In this document: piece by piece, positions 28,701 through 36,509 of the stretch
Layout of the letters: each line of letters starts with the position of its first letter
Position numbering within the stretch: position 1 is the first letter of the stretch
NCBI GenBank assembly: GCA_031253985.1
Contig: JAIRVH010000023.1
Coordinates: 62,001 to 126,000, forward strand
Length of the DNA: 64,000 nucleotides
Direction: 5' to 3'
From: Sphingobacterium sp.
GTDB taxonomy: Bacteria > Bacteroidota > Bacteroidia > Sphingobacteriales > Sphingobacteriaceae
Translations under genes and position numbers: made by a program
The notes under the pieces: generated by a model
Databases searched by the model: none
Told to the model about the DNA's origin: nothing
Seen by the model: only the letters and a program-made list of their open reading frames with translations

Positions 28701-29386
28701 TTGTTCAATTGATCATTGTTGATCATGGAATAGGCTCCGGGACTACGTTCTTTGCTGATTCGTTGATAACCGGTTATCATAATTTCGTTGAGCATAGATT
28801 CCTTTGCACTCAACATCACACGGACCGGTCTTGTTACTTGCTCAGGACTGAAACGCATGACTTTTTCATTAAAAGAGACATGCCTAAATGACAATTGGAT
28901 CTCCGGGCTGGTCACGTTGAGTTCGAAGTCGCCCTCTCCGGAACTCATCGTCTGACTATTGTCCTGTATATTATGAATCGAGACACCGGGAATTGTATTG
29001 CCCAGGCTGTCGATTACTTTTCCCCGGACAAGCTGACTATTGTTCGATAGGGGTTTACGATAGAGAATAATCCGTTTATTTTCTAAACGGTAACTGAATG
29101 GCTGATCCTTAAATAGAATGGACAACGCATCTTCAACGCTTGATAGTTTGAGGTTAACGCTGATGGGGCGTGCCGCTTTTAATAGATTGCCGTCGAACAC
29201 AAATTCATAGCCATAATGATCCGATATGCTCGTAATCACCTCTTTGACATCGGCATTTTTAAAATTTAACTGTACCTGCTGGGCATGTAGTTCGTAGGGG
29301 TCAATCATGCTCATCAAGGCAATTCCAGCGACTAAACTCAAGTATTTCCGCAAAAATACCGGTCGCTTTTGGGTTAGGTAGGACAT
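25781..29386 (-). CDS. SusC/RagA TonB-linked outer-membrane transporter with STN domain
   Basis: The protein has 1201 residues: signal peptide, STN domain (about 38-110, [25 protein letters not shown]), CarboxypepD_reg-like domain (about 118-205), TonB plug ([58 protein letters not shown]) and a long 22-strand barrel ending [23 protein letters not shown] and FLMGLSLTF. The STN domain talks to the FecR anti-sigma encoded just upstream, so uptake feeds back to transcription. SusD follows 12 bases later. Confidence 0.93.
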   Translation of the reverse strand: [1201 protein letters not shown]

Positions 29387-29417
29387 GGTAGATGAAGGTT
29401 AATGTACTATTTAATTG

Positions 29418-30563
29418 TTATTTTTTATACGTAGTTTTTAATATGATTTTTTTATTGTTCAATTGAAAGTCCAGGCCGCTTGCTTCATTTAAGAGATGCA
29501 GCATTTCCTGTAATGGGATATTTTTTCGGACCTTCATATAGATCGATTGATCCGTAGGCAGCGCGATGGTATCGACATCGACGCCATACCATCTGGACAA
29601 ATCAGACAAGATTACACGGAGCGACTGGTCCCGATAGTCAAAGTAGCCAACCGTCCAGGCGACAGCTTGCTTTGGAGCTAAATGTTCGATATGTATTCCT
29701 TTTTGATCGGTTACAGCTGTTTCCCCTGGACGAAGTATCATCCTTTCAGCTGTGCCCGATTTGCTTAAAGCGATCCGTCCGGAGAGCAGGGATGTTGTAA
29801 CAAGTCCGTCGCTTGCGTAATTTCGCACATTAAAGACCGTTCCCAGCACTTCAACTTTTGTGGTACCAGCAGTTACAGTAAAAGGCCTCTGCGCATCGTG
29901 AGCAACCTCAAAGTATCCTTCTCCTTCTAAGGAAACCTCTCTTCTGGCTACATCAAAAGGAAGCTGAAACTGTAAGGTAGATGCGGCATTCATGGTAATT
30001 TTGGACCCATCTTCCAAAACAAGCCTAAAGTCCGAATTGGGCGTATAGATCGTTTGCAAGCTTGGATTTTTCCCTATCCCCATTATTTTTACAGTTTGAC
30101 TGTCGATACGGGAAAATGCAATGTCTCCTATTTGCCATACAGAATCAGTCTTGGGTAAAATGGCGATTTCCTTTCCAGACTTATCTTTAACATATAACGT
30201 GGGGGCTGAAGGCGCAGTGACATCGGCAGGTTTTGAACCTTGTCCTAAATAAAACCAAGTCGCCAATCCAGCAACAAGTAGGACGGAAGCGGCGGCCCAC
30301 CATTGTTGTTGTCGTCTTAAACGAATGGATTTTTTCTTCGATTCATTTAATTTATCTTCCAACCGTCCTTTAATTATTTCGATATGCGAAGCAAAGGACT
30401 GTTCGATTTGATCTTCCTCAAAATCATTCGATGCCAGCGAAGTAAGAGCTTCCAGCTCCGCGTCGCTTGCTTGATCGAAATAGTGTAGCAACCTATCGAG
30501 ATCAACGCGATGGATACTTCCATTTAAATAGCTCTTGTAAATATTTTCTATTTTTTTTGCCAT
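29418..30563 (-). CDS. FecR-family anti-sigma factor
   Basis: The protein is 381 residues: a cytoplasmic N-terminal part, one membrane helix (about 86-106, WWAAASVLLVAGLATWFYLG), the FecR domain (about 175-275; LVLEDGSKITMNAASTL, VSLEGEGYFEVAHD, VLGTVFNVRNY) and a C-terminal DUF4974/STN-like domain (LQEMLHLLNEASGLDFQLNNKKIIL). It holds the upstream ECF sigma factor inactive until signalled by the SusC STN domain. Confidence 0.92.
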   Translation of the reverse strand: MAKKIENIYKSYLNGSIHRVDLDRLLHYFDQASDAELEALTSLASNDFEEDQIEQSFASHIEIIKGRLEDKLNESKKKSIRLRRQQQWWAAASVLLVAGLATWFYLGQGSKPADVTAPSAPTLYVKDKSGKEIAILPKTDSVWQIGDIAFSRIDSQTVKIMGIGKNPSLQTIYTPNSDFRLVLEDGSKITMNAASTLQFQLPFDVARREVSLEGEGYFEVAHDAQRPFTVTAGTTKVEVLGTVFNVRNYASDGLVTTSLLSGRIALSKSGTAERMILRPGETAVTDQKGIHIEHLAPKQAVAWTVGYFDYRDQSLRVILSDLSRWYGVDVDTIALPTDQSIYMKVRKNIPLQEMLHLLNEASGLDFQLNNKKIILKTTYKK

Positions 30564-30619
30564 ATCTATAAGTTAATACGCAACTTATTAGCAAAAACAC
30601 TATCGTAATCTTGATTTTT

Positions 30620-31204
30620 TTAAAAAAAATAGAATGTAACAAGAATTAACAAAATCTCATCATAATGGTCCTGTACAAATTGGCGGATATGTTGATTGGA
30701 TTTGACCATCGCATTGCTTACAGTGGATACAGAAATATTCAATTTTCGGGCCACTTCTTCGTAGCTTTTCTGCTCTAATTTACATAAGACAAATATTTCT
30801 TTTCTACGCTCGCTTAAGGTATTGAGTGCTCTTTCTAATAATTCGGCTTGTTTTTCATGCAGATCGCTTTCTGTTTCAATGAAGTAGAGCTGCTCGAAAT
30901 GTTGGTATAAATTTTCCTGCATTGCAGTTTCTTTTGCTAATTTTCTATACCAAGAAATAACATCATTTTTAGCTATGGTAAAAATCCAGGACTTGAAAGC
31001 TCGATTTGGATCTATGGTGGATCTTTTTTGCCAGACTTTCAGGAATACATCTTGCACGATCTCTTCGCTGACCTGTCTATCTTTAACCATTCGAAAGATA
31101 GTGGAAAATAAGGCGTGGCTATACTGGTCATATAAAGTAAAAAAAGCGTGTTCGTCTCCATCGGAAAGCGCAATCAATAGCTTATTATTTGCAGTGGTGT
31201 CCAT
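30620..31204 (-). CDS. ECF RNA polymerase sigma-70 factor (Bacteroidota SusCD type)
   Basis: Starting at the ATG at 31204 gives 194 residues, beginning MDTTANNKLLIALSDGDEHAFFTLYDQYS, the usual region-2 start; an earlier ATG at 31246 would add 14 residues not typical of the family. Region 2 (VQDVFLKVWQKR, KSWIFTIAKNDVISWYRK) and region 4 (ALNTLSERRKEIFVLCKLEQKSYEEVARKLNISVSTVSNAM) are clear. It should activate its own operon with FecR, SusC, SusD and the protease. Confidence 0.92.
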   Translation of the reverse strand: MDTTANNKLLIALSDGDEHAFFTLYDQYSHALFSTIFRMVKDRQVSEEIVQDVFLKVWQKRSTIDPNRAFKSWIFTIAKNDVISWYRKLAKETAMQENLYQHFEQLYFIETESDLHEKQAELLERALNTLSERRKEIFVLCKLEQKSYEEVARKLNISVSTVSNAMVKSNQHIRQFVQDHYDEILLILVTFYFF

Positions 31205-31258
31205 CGTAAACTTTTCAAAAGGGCAGATAGTATGCTGTTTAAGCACCTAGCAAGTGGA

Positions 31259-31266
31259 CAAATCTA
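31259..31266 (-). promoter_or_regulatory. Candidate -7 box for the ECF sigma operon
   Basis: On the minus strand the sequence is TAGATTTG, a match to TAnnTTTG, about 55 bases upstream of the chosen sigma start. No good -33 element at 19-20 bases. Confidence 0.35.
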
Positions 31267-31413
31267 CAAATTTTCAACTTAATATTGACGCCAATAATTT
31301 CAAGCGAACGAGTTATCTCAAGATATGAATTTATATGGATATTGAGCCGGCCGTTATATCCAGCATCTTTGCGATTTGGTTTAGCCGAGAATGATTATTC
31401 TAGGACTGTATTG

Positions 31414-32169
31414 CTAGTGCCCGCTGATAGGGCGTTTGCTGATATAAATGATTGCGGTATCTGTTGAAGTCGGATATGTGCGTTCGTTCCCTTTGACAGT
31501 CCATTCAAAGCGTGTTCCTTCGGCGCCAATATAAAGTCGGTTTTTCTTGTCGTGGTAAATATAATTCAGTCGTCGACGGAAAGGAAAATCAAGCAACTGT
31601 TCGCCTCTATCAGTAACCTTTGCTAGTTTGTCGGGCTGGGCTAGCGGGCGTCCATATTCTTTGTCGATGATTTCATTGGGCTGTGGGATGATTTTGTAGG
31701 ATTCATTTTCACTTATCTTTGTTTCTTTACGATTGACCCATATTTTATTATAGACTTCGTAGCCATATTTACCTTTTGCGCTCCAATTTTTACCCATGTC
31801 CAACGAGAATAAAGTCGGACTTGTCGAATGGTCCTGAAAATTGCTTAAAGCCATCAGTTCTCCCTGATACATACTGAAGCTTGGTATGCCATACCCTTCA
31901 TCGCGGACCATTTGCCATGAAGCCCCTTTATCCGTAGTAATATAAATTTTGTAAGTAGTGGCCACGACCAGCGTATCGTCAATATTGCCATAAATTGCTG
32001 ATGTTCCTCTAAGCTGTCCAGGGATACTCAGTTTAGTCCAGGCTGTATCTGTCGTTTCAATATCGATAAGACCCTTCGGCTCAGAAGAGGCATCCTTTTG
32101 GCAAGAACTAAAAAATATCCCGAGGGAACAAACAATAAGCGATGGTTGTATAATTGTTTTAAATGGCAT
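31414..32169 (-). CDS. Lipoprotein with BNR/Asp-box (sialidase-like) repeats
   Basis: The protein has 251 residues and a lipobox (GIFFSSCQKD). The stretch IYITTDKGASWQMV is an Asp-box (S/T-x-D-x-G-x-x-W), and TLFSLDMGKNWSAKGKYG is a second, degenerate one, so it has part of a beta-propeller. It is too short for a full six-blade sialidase and shows no sialidase Arg triad. It is probably a cell-surface propeller protein of unknown ligand. It is divergent in position from the sigma operon and has no clear partner. Confidence 0.6.
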   Translation of the reverse strand: MPFKTIIQPSLIVCSLGIFFSSCQKDASSEPKGLIDIETTDTAWTKLSIPGQLRGTSAIYGNIDDTLVVATTYKIYITTDKGASWQMVRDEGYGIPSFSMYQGELMALSNFQDHSTSPTLFSLDMGKNWSAKGKYGYEVYNKIWVNRKETKISENESYKIIPQPNEIIDKEYGRPLAQPDKLAKVTDRGEQLLDFPFRRRLNYIYHDKKNRLYIGAEGTRFEWTVKGNERTYPTSTDTAIIYISKRPISGH

Positions 32170-33004
32170 GGTTTTTTGCGATTTGAGTAAACAAATACGG
32201 TGATTCTTAATCTAAAAATAATTTTAAAGATAGCTATAATAACTGAAAGTTATTGTGTGGCCCCAAATTTATTTCTCTAGTAGTTGGCCCACGTTTCCGA
32301 AATTGCCAAACTACGTACCTTAAAGTTTTAAATGGTGCAGCAGATACAGCTGGGATATCAAAAACTATAAAACAATTGTTCGCTTTGTTAACGAATAGTA
32401 ATTTAACGGGTGCAGCACTCAATTTGACAGAAATGCTGAATATACTAGTTCATTGTTGTACCGGCGCTTGCTCGTTTCAGCGTTTTCTTTCTCCGTGCAG
32501 CCTTGGGGCTACGCGAATCTGCTGTCATCTTTTGTTTTTGGTTTATCTGGTTTACTGTCAGAATTATAAGTTGCGCTAACAAAGCTCTAATGATTGAAAA
32601 TCAATAACGAAACTACGATTATAAGGCTATTTGCTCCCGCTAAAACCTCCTTTGCCTCCCAAATCCCACGCAAAAAGGAATGTGTGGGAAGCAAGCAGCG
32701 GATGAGGGCGATGTCCTTTAACTCCTCAATTATTAGTTGAAATTTTACTGCCGATCGATCCACAGTCTTCAGCGCCTGAAGCCGTTAAGCTGTTGCGAGA
32801 ACAGCCGATGGTTTTAACCGTTATGCAAATCAACGCGGAAATAACAACATTATTAGCCCAATTTGGCCTATACTATCCGCAGCCGCTCATCATCAATGAC
32901 CTGATACTTGGCATGGATGAGAAGGAAAATGAATGATAAAGACTATGCTGTGACTTATCCTTAAGGCATGGCATAGTCCAACTATTAACCTTAACGTATT
33001 TTTT
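32170..33004. other. 835-base gap without an intact gene
   Basis: Short frames exist but none has the marks of a real gene. An imperfect hairpin occurs at about 32668-32693 (TCCCACGCA with TGTGTGGGA). The right part carries the coding-looking remnant listed separately. Confidence 0.5.
32706..32936 (+). pseudogene. Coding-like remnant without a start codon
   Basis: The frame opens after a TGA at 32703-32705 and runs to a TGA at 32934-32936. Its 76 codons read like real protein (for example PEAVKLLREQPMVL, LLAQFGLYYPQPLIINDLI, ending GMDEKENE). The first ATG is at 32808, which would leave only 42 residues. It may be the 3' part of a broken gene or a short gene using another start. It ends 68 bases before the acyltransferase-like gene. 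No family recognised. Confidence 0.35.
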
Positions 33005-33928
33005 ATGCAATTTATTTGGAAAGCCGCCAAGCAGGCTTACACCGAAAAGGACTGGCGGGACTTTGTCTTTTTCTCAGCCAATGTGCAACATCTTTTGGGT
33101 ATCCATCAGCTTGGTATCCAGCAAAATCTGCACCGGGAAGTGATCAATTTCTCGGTTCGGCAGGCAGAAATGGACCCTGCTAAATTCAAGTTCGATGACA
33201 AAAGCTTTAGGCTCTCCCCGCCAGAGCGACCACAGGTTATCCTGAGCTTTCATTTTGGTTACTATCGGGCTGTTCCTGCCTTTCTGGTTCAGCGCGGTTA
33301 TAAGCTCTGCATTCCCGTGACGAAAGAAGTAATGATCGGTCAGATAAAATATGATGAAGAGCTGCTCGGTGGGCAATGGGAGGAGCAAGTTTTATTTTTA
33401 GAAGCTGGAGATCCTTACCTGTTCTTTAAATTACGTCGTCAGATGGATCTAGGCTATCATATATTCTGCTACCTCGATGGCGGAGGATATGCCGTAAAAG
33501 ATTTCCCGCCGCAAAAATTAAGCGAAATCCCCTTTCTAAATGGCCACATTAAGATAAATCGTGGGATTCTACATATGGCTTTTTTGCTTCAGAAAAATAT
33601 AACAGTTTTAATTGCCAAAATAACAGAACAAAATAAGCCCATTGGCATAAGTACATTGAGCCATTGGTTTGCAAACTGGTTTCCGAGCGCCAGGCAGTTT
33701 ACGGACTATTATAGCCGCATCATTTATGATGATTTTGAGGAAGCCGTATTAGAATCTCCTGAGGCCTGGGAGGCTTGGCTTTACCTGCACAGGATCATGT
33801 TACCAAGCTCGGATGAATCAGCCTGGCCTATAGCTAGCCGTGTGATCTCATTTAGCATTAAAGGAAAGCAGCTGCTGTTGGATAAATTTACTTATCGGAG
33901 TTATGTCTTTCCTGGAACTATTTTTTGA
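33005..33928 (+). CDS. LpxL/HtrB-like acyltransferase family protein, altered active site
   Basis: The protein is 307 residues. The block VILSFHFGYYRAVPAFL at 78-94 looks like the HxxxxD/E block of lauroyl/myristoyl acyltransferases, and FLNGHIKINRGILHMAFLLQKNITVLI like their later substrate region, but the acidic residue of HxxxxD/E is an Arg (His83, Arg88). No N-terminal membrane helix is evident. The enzyme may therefore be inactive, use a different residue, or belong to a related uncharacterised family found near natural-product genes. No partner genes are evident. Confidence 0.45.
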   Translation: MQFIWKAAKQAYTEKDWRDFVFFSANVQHLLGIHQLGIQQNLHREVINFSVRQAEMDPAKFKFDDKSFRLSPPERPQVILSFHFGYYRAVPAFLVQRGYKLCIPVTKEVMIGQIKYDEELLGGQWEEQVLFLEAGDPYLFFKLRRQMDLGYHIFCYLDGGGYAVKDFPPQKLSEIPFLNGHIKINRGILHMAFLLQKNITVLIAKITEQNKPIGISTLSHWFANWFPSARQFTDYYSRIIYDDFEEAVLESPEAWEAWLYLHRIMLPSSDESAWPIASRVISFSIKGKQLLLDKFTYRSYVFPGTIF

Positions 33929-34009
33929 AAAATTCTTTCAGATATTTGTTTAAACATGATTGTGTAATTATTTTTATACTCACAATTATAAATCACTACT
34001 TAATTATAT

Positions 34010-34879
34010 ATGAATAAGTTCATTAAAAGAAAATGGATATTTCACGGATGTTTCTGGATTTTATATAGCTTTTATTTTTTTATCGTAAATACACTGGGTA
34101 ATTCCAGATTGAATCTGCGGGCCTCATCGATCACCGTGCTTTATTGTGCTTTCATCTTCTATGCAGTTTATTTGATTTTTAAATATGCCTTTGATCGGGG
34201 TCATGTATTTGGAACTGTATTGTTGATGGCGGGCTTTTATTTGCTCTCTGGACTGCTGGTGTATTACATTTTGTATGGCCGGTTTGGTCTGGAAATTCTC
34301 AACAGCCGCTACGTCATCATCAAGCATGTCTTTAGTTGGAGGAAGTATTCGCAGACCTTTCTCGTCATGCATAGCAACTATACCGTGCCATCGCCGACTG
34401 GATCGATTGAGGAGGGCGCAACGATGAAAAAAATCATTATTTCAGTCTTCTGGCGTTTAACGTTTTTCCTTTTGGCGATACTTGCAGTGATCACCAGCTG
34501 TAATATCTTCCATGCGAGAAAACTGGAAGGGAAATTCAGTAAGAGCTATAGCCAATATGAGCGTGGGGATCTGGTATTTCGTCAGAAGCAGCAGGATAGT
34601 TTATCTTCTTATTGGTATTTTAGTACGGATAGTCCATTGTGGTTTCACCCGGATAGCGGACTGCGTGCAATAGGAGGAAAAATGCTCGCTCAGCAGTCCA
34701 ACATAAAGCGTGCTGAAAAGGATTTACAGTGGCGAAAAGCAAAAAGTGAGAAGGCAAATGCTTCTAATTCGATAGTGAAGCGGGAGAATGACTGGTTATT
34801 CTTGATTTCGGTCCTTTCTGTACTGATGGTTATTTTGGCAGGCCTGGGCTATCTTGCCTGGAGAAGGATAAGAAAATAG
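34010..34879 (+). CDS. Composite membrane protein: kinase-type N-terminus joined to a small lipoprotein-like unit
   Basis: The frame encodes 289 residues. Residues 1-100 carry three to four helices and resemble the membrane part of LytS/YehU-type sensor kinases (WIFHGCFWILYSFYFF), but the kinase is missing. From Met139 (ATG 34424, after the purine-rich GGAGGGCG) a new start-like sequence MKKIIISVFWRL...AVITSCN looks like a lipoprotein signal, followed by a coiled region and a C-terminal helix (LISVLSVLMVILAGLGYLAW). The real gene could be 34424-34879 (151 aa) with the upstream part a kinase remnant fused in frame. The function is unknown. Confidence 0.45.
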   Translation: MNKFIKRKWIFHGCFWILYSFYFFIVNTLGNSRLNLRASSITVLYCAFIFYAVYLIFKYAFDRGHVFGTVLLMAGFYLLSGLLVYYILYGRFGLEILNSRYVIIKHVFSWRKYSQTFLVMHSNYTVPSPTGSIEEGATMKKIIISVFWRLTFFLLAILAVITSCNIFHARKLEGKFSKSYSQYERGDLVFRQKQQDSLSSYWYFSTDSPLWFHPDSGLRAIGGKMLAQQSNIKRAEKDLQWRKAKSEKANASNSIVKRENDWLFLISVLSVLMVILAGLGYLAWRRIRK

Positions 34880-34887
34880 GCATTAAT

Positions 34888-34925
34888 TTAAAAAGCCCCT
34901 GTTTTTATCTGCAGGGGCTTTCTTA
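34888..34925. terminator. Bidirectional terminator
   Basis: AAAGCCCCTG pairs with CAGGGGCTTT around a short loop; T-runs occur on both strands. It separates the plus-strand composite gene from minus-strand gldM. Confidence 0.88.
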
Positions 34926-34943
34926 TCTGGGTATAGGATTTTA

Positions 34944-36479
34944 TTAATTTGCTGTTAATGCGACTGCATTAAGCTGTCTGGATGTTCCATCAGGTCCTAC
35001 CGCGACAATATTGTCAAAGATCACGCGTGTACCCGGTACAATACCATTGAGGGCTGAAGACATGCTTGAGCTTAATTGGCCACCGGAAGTTGATAATACA
35101 ATTGCATCTGCCCGAGGCTTGGCAATGATCATCGTAAACTTGGTGACTTTAAAAGTAGCATCAAAGTCAAAGTTATCCAGTTTTGCAAATAATGCATTCT
35201 GTGCTTTAAGTGCTACGGTGGCCATTGATCCACCTGTTTTGCCCGCAAACTTGGCAATAGGATCCGGAATGCGTTTCACACGGAACTCTGTCGAACTCAA
35301 GGTCTGCGTTTTTCCCGGTGCTACCTCAGCCGAAACAGTGATATGTGCTGTGCCCGGCGAACTTACCTTCACATTATACTTACCGCCACCGGCACTGGAA
35401 ATGCTACCACCACTCATGCTAACACGGACTTTATCTGTTGGTGTACCCGGAGCGGATACCGAAATAGGATTGTTTACACCTATATAAAGCACATTCATCT
35501 TGTCTGGTGATACCACCGCCGAAGGACGGGCGACTTGGTAGGTCTGTACAGGGGTACGATATTCTTTATAAGATCCGTCTGTCTGTTTGACCTTAATAAC
35601 CCCAGTCCAGGTATAGATACCTTCACGGCTGGTGTTAACGGAATAAACACCTTTTCCATCCACCACTTGAAGCGATGATCCATTAACCGAAATGGCTGGT
35701 TCAGATTTGGAATCGGATGCCGTCAGAAATACTTCCGCTTTGTAAGGTTGACCTTGTACCAAGTAAGAAGTTGGAGCTACAGCAACCGCAGCAAATTTGT
35801 CCAGGTTGACGACCGCTTGGTCCATTTTACCTAAGATAAGCTTGACCACATCAGACTCCGCGTTTTGCGCGTCAGTTTGTATTTTGGTCAAAATGGTCAT
35901 GGCTGCGGTCAAAGGTGTACCACTGCCAAAATTGATTTCTTCCCAGGACTTTTTGCCATTGACAGCTTTCTCCGGATCTTTTGCTTCCAGCGAGAAAGAT
36001 ACCATCTTTTGTTCTTCAGGTGTGAGCAGGGCCAGCAATTTTGTGCGTGTCGAATTGATCTTGTCTTTTAAGAGAGTCCCCTTTTTCTCGTTGATCATGA
36101 GATTTGGGGAAATATCCTCGTTTTCACGCTGGGCCAGATCTCCCTTTTCCTCGTCGTATCCGCCACCTTGTTTGACAAATTCTTCTTTTAACGACCCGAT
36201 GTACTGGTTGAGCTCGCCGATAATAGCCTGTGCTTTTTTAGCCTTGTCATAGATTGGCTTAGCGCGTGCCGGTTCTTCTTTTAGTTTGGTGTTTTCGAAT
36301 GCGGTAAACAGCTGCTGAACGGCCGTGCTGACATTCGATTTGGATGTTTCGAGACTGTTGTTGATATTTTTGAATGCATCCAAGATGGAATCCGGTACAT
36401 TGAGCGCCAATAAGGCGAGCAAGACCAGATACAGGATGCCAATCATCCTTTGCCTTGGAGTTTCTCTTCCTAATGCCAT
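34944..36479 (-). CDS. gldM: GldM, type IX secretion motor protein
   Basis: This 511-residue protein begins MALGRETPRQRMIGILYLVLLALLALNVPDSILDAF, the GldM/PorM start with one N-terminal membrane helix, followed by a helical bundle (residues 40-220) and several Ig-like domains. GldM spans the periplasm and couples the GldL inner-membrane motor to the GldK/GldN ring. Length is normal for the family. It follows gldL with a 30-base gap. Confidence 0.93.
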   Translation of the reverse strand: MALGRETPRQRMIGILYLVLLALLALNVPDSILDAFKNINNSLETSKSNVSTAVQQLFTAFENTKLKEEPARAKPIYDKAKKAQAIIGELNQYIGSLKEEFVKQGGGYDEEKGDLAQRENEDISPNLMINEKKGTLLKDKINSTRTKLLALLTPEEQKMVSFSLEAKDPEKAVNGKKSWEEINFGSGTPLTAAMTILTKIQTDAQNAESDVVKLILGKMDQAVVNLDKFAAVAVAPTSYLVQGQPYKAEVFLTASDSKSEPAISVNGSSLQVVDGKGVYSVNTSREGIYTWTGVIKVKQTDGSYKEYRTPVQTYQVARPSAVVSPDKMNVLYIGVNNPISVSAPGTPTDKVRVSMSGGSISSAGGGKYNVKVSSPGTAHITVSAEVAPGKTQTLSSTEFRVKRIPDPIAKFAGKTGGSMATVALKAQNALFAKLDNFDFDATFKVTKFTMIIAKPRADAIVLSTSGGQLSSSMSSALNGIVPGTRVIFDNIVAVGPDGTSRQLNAVALTAN

Positions 36480-36509
36480 TGTTTTTGATTTAAGTAATAC
36501 AAGAATTAA

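Noticed and set aside
31414..32169. Active sialidase
   Set aside because: Only one good and one poor Asp-box, a short protein and no Arg triad or catalytic Tyr/Glu set.
32253..32579. A 108-codon plus-strand frame in the 32.2-33.0 kb gap
   Set aside because: Composition is unlike protein (many Cys, Leu and His without pattern), it overlaps an equally weak minus-strand frame, and no motif is visible.
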